Below, piece by piece: positions 49,311 to 60,449 of a stretch of DNA of 64,000 bases. Every line of letters starts with the position of its first letter. Positions within the stretch are counted from its first letter, which is position 1. The position numbers and the translations under genes are program-made. The notes under the pieces were generated by a model that ran no database searches, had not been told where the DNA came from, and saw only the letters and a program-made list of their open reading frames with translations. The stretch comes from Acanthornis magna (lineage: Eukaryota > Chordata > Aves > Passeriformes > Acanthizidae), in the NCBI GenBank assembly GCA_036785705.1, contig JAWUZG010000056.1:14862001-14926000 (forward strand), read 5' to 3'.

Positions 49311-51289
49311 AGGAGTTGGATTAAAGTACAGTGAACTGTTGTATAATGTCTGCATCAAAGATTACTTAGTGGCATTTTTCTGTTGTGATAATCAAAACAT
49401 CAGTGAGAGCTTGATCCTACCTCTTGTCTGTGGGAATACCAAATTTTTTCTTATAAATTCAACTGGGTCTTTCTGCCTGCAAAATGAATTTGGATAGAAA
49501 AATACCTGAAGGCACTCTCAGTTTAAAGTTAAGTTGCACCTTTGTGTCTACTTCACAATATCCTAAATGAACAACTTTTGATTGTTTATCTCAACAGAAA
49601 AAAAAATACGGTGAAAACTTGGCAAACTTGTCTTTGCCATCCAGGCAAGGGGAACCAAAGAAGTATCTCAGCCTCTTTGTGTAAGGGAAGTAACACTCAT
49701 TCACTTCCTGCTTGTTCCCTTGCTAAAGGTTGATTTGATGTCTGCAGGGCCATTAGCAAATTGTTTTTCCTGAAAGTTTATTTCATTTTCCGGGTATCAG
49801 TTACAGGTGTTCACAGCTTTTATGAATCATCTTCCTTTTCCACCTGTCTCGTGCATATTAATGTGTACCTTAGTGCGAGGACAAAATCCAGCTGGTGGAG
49901 TTTGCTTTTAGGAGCCATCAAAAAAAAGTTAACCTGTCTTTTCAGATAATATCAAAAAATTAGGTTTCAAAATACAGATTTTCAAAGTAACATTGATCCT
50001 TATACCTTATTCCTATACCTTAGAAGTCATCTCATCACTAACTGTATCAAAATGAGATATTATTCCATAACATAAGTCTGTTCTTCAGAATCAAACAGAA
50101 TTTTGTGTATTCCATTCACTTTGAAACAAATTCCCCTCTAATTTATATTTTTGGAAAGCTGTAGTAACTTCAGCAAAAGTACAGGCTTTACCATTTGGGT
50201 AGAAAAAGTTTTGGGTTAAGAGAGAAACATATTAAGCTTTAGTTCTTATGTGAATGTGATGAACAGGGCTGCATTAGCATTGTTTGACTGTGTTTCTATT
50301 GAATGCAACAGCCAATAATGGCGTAAAATCCATGTAAATTATCAGAATGTATCTTAGGACCATTCCAAGGAAGCTTCATCTTGTAAACTTTTGCTAATTT
50401 TTCATGGTTTGCTTTTCTTTAAAGGGTCTGCATTCGGAAAACAGAGAGCAAAAACATTACAATTACAAAGTCTCCCAAAACAAAATGTAAACATCTTGCC
50501 CTGCTTCTACATTTTAAGAAATCTTACTGTATTTAGGTTCTATGTTCTATTGAGCAAAAAACTCACTATGCTCAAAACAAATATCTTTTATGGAGAAGGA
50601 AATAATACTTCCCCCTGATTCTAGGGAAGTCCTGCATTATATTCTGTATATACTGTATTTTTGTAATCAAGTTTTTGTCTCTTGTGAAACTCAGGGGCCA
50701 ATTTCACTTCTGAAACCAAAAGGTCTAGCACCCTCAACACTTTCTTATCCCAGGCAAGAATTTGGTTTCAGACATTTAAAAGGATCAACTCAGCAATATC
50801 CTAGTTTTGAGATTAAATATGCAATAAAAAAATGTTCAGCAAAGAGGTACAAATTCTCTTTTTGAAATCAGTGTGTGAGTTCAACTGACTTTGTAGTAGC
50901 AGTAGGAGATGCGAAAGAGTAAGGGCACATAAAAAAAATTAATTAAAATATACAATTATATATTGCAGTTTGCCAGACTCTAACTTGATGCTCCAAGATA
51001 TTTTTCAAGCACTGGGAGTAGAAACAGGGCACTAATAACAGTAAGGCAAATGCTTAGGGAAACACAGAGTTAGAAGAGGAATATACAGCCTGAAATTTAA
51101 GACAAACAGATCAAATCCAGCTAAGGCAGGGCATGTACTGTTCAGTGGAGAAATGTGTTACTTGGATCTTGTAAAGCCAGAATGGACAAAATATTAGTAA
51201 ATTGCAGTAGGAAAAAAAATCCTCTGCTGATTGAATTGACCTTCATGTCCTTTGCACAACTTCAAAAAAAATGCCAATATCACGTATGA

Positions 51290-51900
51290 GCAGCCACAGA
51301 AACTGCAGCCTGTGCGGGGGGATTTGTCAGGACTCAGCCTCTGGGTCGGTGGCAAGGCTGGGTGAGTTGAACCTGCTGCCAGTTCAGGGTGCTGCCAAAA
51401 CTGCAGGTTCGTTCAAGCTTTGTACCGAGAAACTCTTGCTCTGTTGACTTTTTCTTGCTCCCTGTGTTGATAAAAGCTGGGAAGTGCTGCTGGAAGTTGT
51501 GTGCTGTGTTTTGTGAGCACCTGCCTGAGAAAATGAGGGAGGGAGGGAGGGCAGGAGAGGACTTGGCACTGCGTGTCCCATGCCTGAACATCCATCCCCC
51601 TGTTTTCTTTTCCGCTCTCCCTCCAAACTTGCCCTCCTCTTCCACCTGCTCCTTGAAAGTCGTTTGGGTAAATCTTGTGTGCTGAAGTGGAGTTTGAAGC
51701 AGTAAGATGGGCAAAGTTGAAGGAGATACCTGCAAGCTGTGCTCCCGACTCATCCTCTCCATTAATACCAGGTCACAGGGGTGGCTGCAGTGAGGCAGAA
51801 GGTCGGTCCTGTGCTTGAGCTGGGCTGGATTTATTCTGCTTCACTCCTTTATGTAGCCCCCACCTCCAGTTTCAGCAGGGATGCCCTTCTGAAGGTAAGT
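51290..51900 (+). other. GC-rich stretch ending in a perfect splice donor
   Basis: A patch about 600 bp long is richer in G and C than its neighbours. It has a (GAGG)n run (51535-51551) and a 142-codon minus-strand frame (51334-51762) with no recognised domain. It ends at AAG/GTAAGT (51892-51900), a full match to the consensus 5' splice site. A preceding acceptor is weak (TTAATACCAG at about 51772). It could be a non-coding RNA exon or an unrelated GC patch. Confidence 0.25.
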
Positions 51901-52789
51901 CAGAGAGGCTTAAAAATGTGTGTGCTGTAATGCCATTGTAATGTATTAGCTGGTTTATTTTTAGATCAATCTAGCTGCTCTGTGCTTTTATCAGTGAGAC
52001 TGTGGATGTAGAATCTGTCAAGGGAAAGGTGGGTCTTTTTTGGGATTTTTGAGGATTGGAGATACTAAATCAACTCAGGTGTTACAAATATTGCATAAAG
52101 AGCTTCTAGAAGAGAGTAGAGAGGAGGAGAGAGAGATCATTGTAGAGGAGGTGCTTAGAGAAAGATTCTTTTGCAATTACAAAAGTTAAAACCAGCAGCA
52201 TACTATTAAAAATCTTGAATAAAAACATTTACCTGGACATTGATTCTTCATATGAATAAGCTGTGCAGACATTTAGGCCCCAACGTCAGCCTGACATATA
52301 AGCAGAGGGGCTTTTCCTTAAGCATAGGCTTAAGTACTTTGTGAAACACAGCTATTTTCCACAAACAGAACTATTAAAAGTGTTGACCTTCTAGTTTCTC
52401 ATGATACCATCCTCATCTGGAGTCCTGACCCACCTCGTGCTTTCCTTGCAGCACTTTTCAGCAAGGAGCTATCATCTCACGTTGGCATCTTTGGGTGTGA
52501 CGTAACCCAAGAACAAAAATCTCCATCCAGTTTTACCACGTCATCAATTTTGCTGACACTCCATTGTTCACAAAGCACCAAAATGCAACTCTTGCTTTCA
52601 AACTCTTTCCCTGAGTTCAACATGATAATGAATGTGAAGGGTTTGCATGGAGGTGGCAAAACTTTTTTTTATTTCCCCCCCGTTTTTTTTCTCCAGGTTC
52701 ACACCAGATAGGCATTTTTTACAGCCTGAAAGGGGATGTTTTCTTTTGTTAATAGCTTACAATCAGATGAAAGGACTCATCACTCTATT

Positions 52790-53020
52790 TTAGTGCTCCA
52801 CCACATGGCGTGTATCTTTTATAAATTACAGGCTGGCGTTGTGTGCACTGGGGGAGAGAAAGGTTGGTTTTCTTGCTGTGAGCCATCCTGCCTAATTGTC
52901 GTATGCAAATAAAAGCAATTATAAGGCTTTTAGGGTGAAGGGATGACAGCTGAGTTTGGCAGTTGAGGAGGCCTCACCCACCTTGTTGTCATAGCAACAG
53001 GGAGGAAAAGGACAAAATGG
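52790..53020. promoter_or_regulatory. Motif-rich candidate element: octamer, TALE/E-box, RFX X-box
   Basis: In order, the block shows CTAATTGTCGTATGCAAATA (52892-52911, ATTA plus the exact octamer ATGCAAAT), TGACAGCTG (52944-52952, overlapping MEIS/TGIF and E-box words) and GTTGTCATAGCAAC (52985-52998). The last is a near-perfect dyad matching the RFX X-box pattern GTTRYC-N2-RRYAAC. RFX proteins bind such sites in ciliary and endocrine gene regulation. Co-occurrence of three good motifs in 110 bp of non-repetitive sequence supports an enhancer-like element. Occupancy is inferred. Confidence 0.4.
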
Positions 53021-53439
53021 TGTGTCTACAGTGGAAACATTTATTTTGGTTAAAGAATTAAAAATACATATACCGCTGTTAGCATGCAACATCAATATAT
53101 GTAATGAATGGGTTTGTTTAAAACATTAGAGAAATTAAACTGTATTTATTCCTTGGCCCTTTAAATGATCCTTGTCATCTAACTACCATTTACAAACCAT
53201 CACTTGTGATTTTATCTGCTACTTTTAAAGTTATGAACAGATCATAACAATCCAGTCAATAATTAGGAGATTACAAGTTTCTGTGTTTTAGTGCATCTAT
53301 TTCAATGTTAACAGACCCAGAGCTGCATGAAGGAGAGGGACATTCAGTGGTGTGTCCGTGAAGGGGAAACAGTGAAAAATAATAACCTATTAGCAGTCCA
53401 TAAAGTTCAATATAAAATATGTTTGTGCTAAAGTGTTAA

Positions 53440-53860
53440 ACAAGTAGAACAAATAGCGTGCTAGTAGCATACAAAATTAAAACGAGTCACAAATGGATAT
53501 TTTCTATGGCAATTTATTTCACAATTACTCTTGTGGAAGCTTTCATGAATTAAATATGAGTTCTATCTTGAAATTAGGTGTTATAAGGCTAAATTACAAG
53601 AGGCAGCCAGTAATTGAGGTGGCTGAAACACGGGGTCTAGTGAACTAATCTCTTGCTGTGCCACGTGGCTGTCCCCTCGCCAATGGGAAACCTCCCCATG
53701 ACAAAAACAGAGGCAGCTGAGAAAAATTGATTTCTCATCTGAGCCATATTTGATAGCTTTTGAAATCGAAAATTGAAATTAACTAACCTAAGCCCCATTG
53801 TAACAAAAGAGCAAATTAAATATGCAACATGGCTTCCTATTGGCAGCAAGAGGGCCTGCC
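53440..53860. promoter_or_regulatory. Possible conserved non-coding block
   Basis: This is AT-rich, non-repetitive text (ATTAAAACGAGTCAC, AGGTGGCTGAAACACGGGG) with isolated CpGs and a CCAAT box (53680-53684). The overlapping minus-strand frames of 70-86 codons lack domains. Confidence 0.2.
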
Positions 53861-54640
53861 AAGGTAAATTTGTAAATAGAGTTTAAGATGCAATCCTCCC
53901 CCCTCCTCTTTTTCCTTTCTCTCAGTGCAAAAAGTATAAGTCTGCAATAGCTTAATAAATTATTTATTAAAAAAAAAATCATCAGCTGCAAATGGCCACT
54001 GTGGTTAAGGTCTTCCATGGAGAAAATCATTGCATTAGAAGAGCTCATTGAATGAAGCAGAATTAAAATTATCCACAGTTATCCCCGAGCTTGCAATAAA
54101 CTGTACATGAAGAGACTGTTTTCTTCTCGACAAAAGTTTTATGAATGGAAGTTTACCAAAAAAAGCAAAAAAACCACCCCAAAATCAGACCAGTCATTTG
54201 GACTTTACAGATAGCTAGGGCTCAGATACACATTTTTATCCTTTCTTTTCATTAACCCCAAACAATAATGGCATAATGGCTATTTGAGCTTGGTGGAGTA
54301 TCCACATGCTTGCCTTTTGTCTTGCTTTTACACATCCTAAGACGTTACAAAGGATTCTGACAGTGAATGCTAATGATTCAAAAGGTGCTTCTGCAGAGCT
54401 GTGGATTTATAGTGGGATTCCCTGAAATGAAGGCAGCCAACAAAATCAGTGATGCCATGCTCTAAATACTGTTTTCTGTCCTTTTAAAAGGAGGAGGGGG
54501 GGGATAGAAACAAACACAGCCAAGACATCAGCCCTCAGCATTCCTCTCTTACAGGGTTTCTGCTTTTCTCTGCCCAGATTTGCATGGGAAAACAAATGAT
54601 TTCATTCCAATACTTGAGCAGAAGCATGTATAAAGATATA

Positions 54641-54727
54641 GAGCCAGATCCCTGTCTGTATAAATCAGGATAGCTTCTTTAACTTCAGAGGATTTATGCT
54701 ACTCTATATCATCTGAAGATCTATCTC
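54641..54727. repeat. Palindromic MITE-like relic
   Basis: The left arm, GAGCCAGATCC...TATAAATCAGGATAGCT, is mirrored by a right arm, GGATTTATGCTACTCTATA...GAAGATCTATCTC, around TTTAACTTCAGAG. This matches the amniote repeat 'ggcccagatcctcagctggtgtaaatcagcatagctccattgaagtcaatggagc...'. Roughly two thirds of the arm bases still pair. Confidence 0.6.
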
Positions 54728-55199
54728 ATGAAATTGTTCCACTTTCCTGCCGAGGCTGTTCAGATCTGAACTGTATAAAATCTAGTGACAACTGTAATGG
54801 AGGATATTACACTTAGCCTGTCTGTCATCCCGGGGATCTTGTAAAATCATTTTCTGTTCTAATTTATTACTTTTAGTGTCAATCAGCTGCCGACAAGCTG
54901 AGTAACATCATTAGGCATTGAGTTCATCTACTCAGCACTTTTTAAATGCAGTTTAAGTAGTTGTCTCATTATGTGTAGTAGGACAGAAAGTCAAGGTTCA
55001 AGGAGTTTTCCTTTTTGGCAGAGATATTGTTGAAGCCTCTACTATTATCTTTGAAGGAAAAAAAACCCCACAAGAAAATAACTCTTTTTTATTTTTAAGG
55101 ATTTGAACAAATGAAAAGAAGGCAGTGAAATGCAGTAAAACTCACTGTAGAAACTTTTTGGTTCTGATTTCCCACTGCTTTACTTTGTATTTACTTCAG

Positions 55200-55480
55200 G
55201 TGCATGAGTTGAAAGGTGTGAGGATGGAGAGAGTCAGTGATGAATCGGGGATTTTGTGTAATGTGGAGCTGATGGCTTCCAGCCATGAACTAATAAGTGG
55301 TTGGGGTTCATCTCCTTACTGAGAGCCTGCTATTGCTGTGCTGCAAATATAATGGATGGAAATAAACCATGCACCAATCCTGTGATAGAAAACATTGATT
55401 TCACCAGCCCCCGAGTAGAACACGATTTTGTTAACACTATTGCACATCACAGGTGTGTCCACAGCACTGACTGTGGCAAG
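55200..55480 (+). other. Exon-like interval with acceptor and donor
   Basis: A pyrimidine-rich TTTGTATTTACTTCAG ends at 55199. The interval of 281 bp closes with GGCAAG/GTAAGA (55475-55486), a strong donor. No frame is open across the whole interval in a recognisable protein family, although a 71-codon frame (55301-55516) covers its second half. If transcribed, a long non-coding RNA exon is more likely than coding sequence. Chance pairing of splice-like sites is common. Confidence 0.2.
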
Positions 55481-55489
55481 GTAAGAGTG

Positions 55490-57340
55490 AAACTACTGCA
55501 AGTTTGTTCAGAATAATTTTCAGGGCTGTTTTAAAAATAAAATATGAGTATCAAAATGTCAGGGCAGACAGCAAAAAGCCCTCCACCTTCATCCCCTACC
55601 AGAAACCTGAGGGTTTGACTCTGGGCTAGAGCCCAAAGAGGTGCCTCATGGCTATCCCTCAGAAATGCTCTCATCCCTCGGCCGCTTCCCAGCACCAGTC
55701 CATGGCAGAAGAATGTTCCCATGTCAGTCTTGTGTTTCTGCTCCATCTGAATATGGTTCTGACTGTGTCCAGATAACAAACAGTTTGTCTTAAGAAGTCC
55801 CAAATCTTCTGAGATGTAGTGATTCAAGGACAGTTAAGAGAGACGGTCCTTTTGGGGAAGCCCCAACTATAACGGGTGTAGCCGTGAAGCTGAAGAGAAG
55901 AAGTACAGTGCTGGGCTGGGTGGTGACCATGTGATTTTTCTCTCTCTGACAGGCAGGACATGGCCATTTTGTGCCTATTGCTCGTATAGTTCTGTGTTGT
56001 TTGATTAGGGAGACAAAGTGATAATCCTTTTGCCGTGCAATGGAGTTTACCAAAATTTAGGAGAGGCTAATTTCAGCCTGGAACAAGTGGTTAAACTGGT
56101 GGAAGGAGGTCAGGAGGGGACGACTTTTTTAGTGTGAATGACTACTCAAGATTCTACTATCTTATTTCCTTACAAGTCAGGGGAAGAAGAGCATGTCATG
56201 TAGAAATAGCACAGAGAAAGGATACTGCATGTTTTCTACCGGATGCTGAGGATATGCTGCTTTGATGGAGTAGTGGAAAATTTTTTATGAGTGGTTTATG
56301 ATTTTCATGCTGAATTGATGATTTCTTCTGGGAAGCTGAGAATTACATTAATTGTGTCTTAGTGTGGCTGAAGATTTTTCAAAATGCATTTTGTTTTATA
56401 AATAAAAATAAATATGGAAGTTTCTTACCAGTCCTATCTAAAACTTTTGCACCACAATCATTCCTAATTAAGAGTGGTATCAAATATTTGCTGTGTAATG
56501 CTCCTGTTAAACAAAAGCAAAGAAGGTAATATGAAACAGCAAATATGTTGATAAGCATTCCCAGTTCACAGAAAATTATTATTGGTTTAAAGTCCCGGCT
56601 CCCTCCTCTTGGTAAACTGCCTTATATGACATTCTGTACATTTTAGAAGTAGTCACCAAAGCTAGCAGCTTTCATGGTATCCATCCAACAGGATATTGTA
56701 GTCAGAGTGGCAGTAATTCTGGGAAGCATCAAAAAAAAATGTTTTAGAGGATGTTTAGTCAGAAGAAAATCACAGCAGAGGCAAATCTGAACTGTTTGAG
56801 CAAAAGGAAAATTTCCTGCCGAACTGTAGAACAAATTCTACAAATAATTGCACCTACTGGACAAGTTAGATAAGGATGCAGAACACATTTTAAAATAGTA
56901 ATCTTGAAACTGCATATGTAGCTGTGGAGTGCATATGGGTGCATCTTGCTGTAAGTAGTATCTTTATATGACATGTGAATGGCTCTCTTTGAGTTTACCT
57001 TTAAAGACAATCCATTTTAAAATCTTTTTATTTTATTTTATTAGGTCAATCATCAGAATTAGGAGAATATTAATAGAGGACAACAGTTATATTATGGAAG
57101 GGTATCACTTTCTGCATCCAGGAGTGTAATTCTCTTATTAGGCACAAATCCTAGAAGGACCCCAATATTCAGGTTATATTGTGAACTCCTAAATTAGGCT
57201 TCAAACCAGAATATGCTTAAACATATTTAATGTGAATAATTTGGCTTATATGCGTACATCAAGGTAAGCAATTGAGAATGGGGGGGAATCTCAATTTTTC
57301 AACTCAGTTGTTTCAAATTGAGTCATTGCTTTGTGCTTTA
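55490..57340. other. Non-coding stretch
   Basis: No gene or recognisable element is seen. The two overlapping minus-strand frames near 55531-56053 show no domain. An AAG/GTAAGC donor-like word at 57261-57267 has no partner acceptor. Confidence 0.6.
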
Positions 57341-57349
57341 TATAGCAAC

Positions 57350-57424
57350 AAGGCCCTGATTAAGCACTTAAGCATGTGCTTAAGGTTAAGCATGTGATTA
57401 AGTGCTTTGCTGACCTAGGGCTTA
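57350..57424. repeat. Palindromic MITE-like relic, arms intact
   Basis: AAGCACTTAA (57362-57371) and TTAAGTGCTT (57398-57407) are exact inverted repeats. The outer ends AAGGCCCTG (57350-57358) and TAGGGCTT (57417-57424) also mirror each other. The interior repeats AAGCATGTG twice. The text is a shortened copy of the well-known amniote palindrome whose arms read 'gatcctgcaaagcacttaagcatgtgcttaa', and it is the best-preserved member in this window. Confidence 0.7.
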
Positions 57425-57499
57425 AGTACCCTGTAAAGCATTGGAAAAATGAATAAATCAAATTTAGGTCAAATCCAGCCCTGTGCCACACACCTATGG

Positions 57500-57970
57500 T
57501 AAGAGCAGAGCAGGAGGGAGGAAGCTTTGCCTTCAGAGGCTGGGAACAGCAGGGCAGGATTAGAGGCTGACATTGTCACGGCTGTGACAGCCCCTGCCCC
57601 GGGAGGGCTCGGCCAGGTCCCGAGCTGGCTGTCACACACTCGGAGCAGCCCCAGGAGCCCAGGGCCAGCGCTGTGCTTGGCTCAGAGCAGGGTTTATTCG
57701 GGCGCTGCATGTCCTGCCCTGGTCCTGCAAGGATGCTCTGGATGCTGCTCCCCTCTCCTGTCCTCCTCCTCGCCTTATACCCTAATGCTGCAGCAGTGGG
57801 AATTTCCTCTGGGGATAAACAGCAGGGACATCTCACACGGAATTTGGATGTCTGGTTTAGGTGCTGGTGCTGGAAGCTCTGCTGTGGGGATCTCTGCCCA
57901 TGAGACAGTCCCACCTCCCACAAGGATGCCCCAAACACCTGTGTTTGTGTCTGCTTCCAGCAAAGGCTGA
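57500..57970. other. GC-rich CpG-bearing patch
   Basis: About 470 bp are much richer in G and C than the flanks, with about a dozen CpGs (CCCCGGGAGGG, CTCGGCC, CCCGAGC, CACTCGG, CAGCGC, TTCGGGCGC, CTCGCC). A dyad TGTCAC-GGCT-GTGACA lies at 57574-57589. Overlapping 147-codon frames on both strands are explained by the scarcity of stops in GC-rich DNA and have no recognised domain. It may be a decayed LTR or other GC-rich mobile element, or a small CpG island. Confidence 0.4.
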
Positions 57971-58347
57971 TGGTGAGAAATGGAAACATTTGGGAAACAA
58001 GGACTGTATTGATTAACAATGGGCAGGCATTAAAAAAAAGGAAGGGGTTCTCGGCGGATGAGCATTCCCAGAGGTGTTGGACATTGTTCTGGTGCTGCCT
58101 AGACTTCTGTGATCTGGTATCGAAAATTGTAATGAAAAAGATATTTTTACTCCATTATTTTCTTGGTCAAAACAATCCACTTCAGAATGCTTAAAAAAAT
58201 TGTGAATTCCCACAAAAGCTGTTTTGATAGTTACGGCAGTCAATGTACTCGAGGAGGGTAAAGCAAAGAGAAATCTATAGAGGGCCTCAAAGATCAGGAC
58301 AAGGTGCAATTTAAGGGACACAGATCAAGTATGCATCCTTGGAGGAG

Positions 58348-58423
58348 AAAAAAGAATTTAAACAATTCATAGTTCCTGCTAAGTATCTAAAAAGAATTTA
58401 AACAATTCATAGTTCCTACTAAG
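58348..58423. repeat. 40-bp-period tandem duplication
   Basis: AAAGAATTTAAACAATTCAT and then AGTTCCTGCTAAG appear at 58351-58383 and again from 58391, with one difference (CTGCTAAG/CTACTAAG). The period is exactly 40 bp. This is a recent local duplication. Confidence 0.9.
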
Positions 58424-58505
58424 AGTGGTATCGTGCCACTTAAAATATTTTGATTTGCTCTTCTTTCTTATCCCTGTCTAAAACCTGGCTTCTCTCTGTA
58501 AGGGG

Positions 58506-58524
58506 AAAAAAAAAAAAAAAAAAA
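58506..58524. repeat. 19-nt poly-A run
   Basis: This is an A run following AAGGGG, with no retroposon body identified upstream. Confidence 0.85.
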
Positions 58525-58529
58525 GTCTT

Positions 58530-60210
58530 TCAAACTCCTTAACTTCCACATAGTGGAAAAGAGGAACACATCGTGTGCTGTCACTGCAGAGTTATCCTCT
58601 CCAGTACCACCTACAGTGGAAGTCTAGCTGCAGGCTAGAGTTATACAATATCACAGAGAGAGATTAAGCATTACATTTATTGTGGTTGCTGGAAGGCGAT
58701 ATTATTGCTGTTTCAGTGGAGAGATTTATAGCAATGCTTAATGAATGCTACTAGTTTTCTTATCACTTGGTAACCATACACATGTGCTTGTGGAAATATT
58801 ACATTAAATCTTTATAGAAACCTTGGAAAAAGTTGGATATTCGTGTTTGTGGCAAATTTGGCAATGTAGTGGAACTATAGTAGTATAATGGCATGGTATT
58901 GTTAGGTTGGGAATATGATGTTGGATAGAATACAGGCAAAATTAGCCTGATTGGTTTTAGGCATTTTCCAGATGAAGAAATTCTTTGTCATTTATCCTTG
59001 GGAATGTGCAGAGTGTTACAGTTATCAGGCTCTGTCTATTTTTATGAGAATATCATAGGTCAGAAACAGTTCAGAAACTAAATGCAAATTTGAAAAAAAA
59101 AAACAACAAAGCTTTAAATGGTATTTTCCACTTTAACTCTATTTAAATCAGAGTTATATGTGAGTCATCAGCAAAATAGGAATTATTAAGATGGATCAGA
59201 AAGATGTGAAACTAAGGAGTTCCTGGAAAAAAATTATTCAAATTTTATTGTAATCAAGCTGATCTATTGGCACCTATTCCTGGGTTTTATGTAGTAGAGA
59301 GCCCTAAAGAGAAGCTAAAAAGTAGCAGTCAGTGCAATGAATTGACTTTTCCCTCTCCAGAATCTTCACTTAGAAGCACTAAAGACTGAGCATCCGAGTA
59401 AATCTGTGAGAAAAAAAAAATCTTATTTAAATTCTTTTAGATATAACATTTATTCTGCCCTCTGACTGGGTGCATTAATATTCTATGATCATGCATAGAT
59501 AGCTGCATGGTAAATATATATTTGTACATTGAGCTGAAGTGAAGTTTTCATTAAGCTGATCACAGGCAAATTATTAGGCTTAGAAGCAGCTTTTTATGTC
59601 TCAGTGCAACATCTCTAAGTTCATGACTGGTATCAAGAGTCATTCACTTGAATGCTTGTAGGTGCAGCTTTTTTTCCTTCAGGAAGAGAGATTTATTACG
59701 AGATCCTGCTATTGAAACCTCAGTCAAGATTAGGTGTAAAGACAACACAGAATAGGTAAATAGCATCTCTGGTACTCTCCATCAAAGGATGTGATAGAGT
59801 ATTCTCAGATGGAACAGACAGGTCTGATATTGCATATTAGTGGAGTTAAAGATATATGAGGTATTGAAAATATTCATGCCACAGCAGTGATGGAGAGAAG
59901 GCAGAAGCTTTTGGCGTGGATGTTTTAGGTAATTAAGAGCAACAAAAGATTATGTTGGAAGCAGATTTGCTGCAGATAGATAGTACATTCTTACTAGAAA
60001 AATGGGATATCTCATACAGTGGTCTGATGGCCCTTTTTCTTCTCTCTTTTAAAAGGAAAGAGCACTTCTATCTTCTAACTGAATTGTAGGATGCATAATC
60101 AGACTCATGGCAAGTAATGAAATGACTTTTCCTCCTCTAATAATATTCCTTCCAGAATTTATCAGTATTTTGCAACCATACTTGCAGTCTGAGATAACCA
60201 TTACATAGCA
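58530..60210. other. AT-rich non-coding stretch
   Basis: No gene, CpG cluster or recognisable repeat family is seen. Short A runs occur at about 59092-59101 and 59411-59420. Confidence 0.6.
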
Positions 60211-60217
60211 ATATTCC

Positions 60218-60448
60218 AAAATTTGGATAAAAGAAATCTACTGTATCATGGAATTATTAAAGAGAATGTGAGTGTATAAATTAATTTGACTAGTGTTGAG
60301 TAAAAACACCTCATTTTATTTAACTTGGATTTGGATAAAAAAATTTGGATAAAAGAAATCTACTGTATCATGGAATTATTAAAGAGAATGTGAGTGTATA
60401 AATTAATTTGACTAGTGTTGAATAAAAGCACCTCATTTTATTGAACTT
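60218..60448. repeat. 122-bp-period tandem duplication
   Basis: About 106 bp (60221-60326) recur at 60343-60448 with only three differences. Both copies share GGATAAAAGAAATCTACTG, GAATTATTAAAGAGAATGTG and ATAAATTAATTTGACTAGTG. The link between copies is a partial third echo, TTGGATTTGGATAAAA. Such similarity implies a recent duplication, after most mutations in the flanking DNA. Confidence 0.95.
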
Positions 60449-60449
60449 C

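Noticed and set aside
57527..58019. Two opposed 147-codon frames
   Set aside because: This is a GC-rich patch with few stops and has no recognised protein family on either strand.
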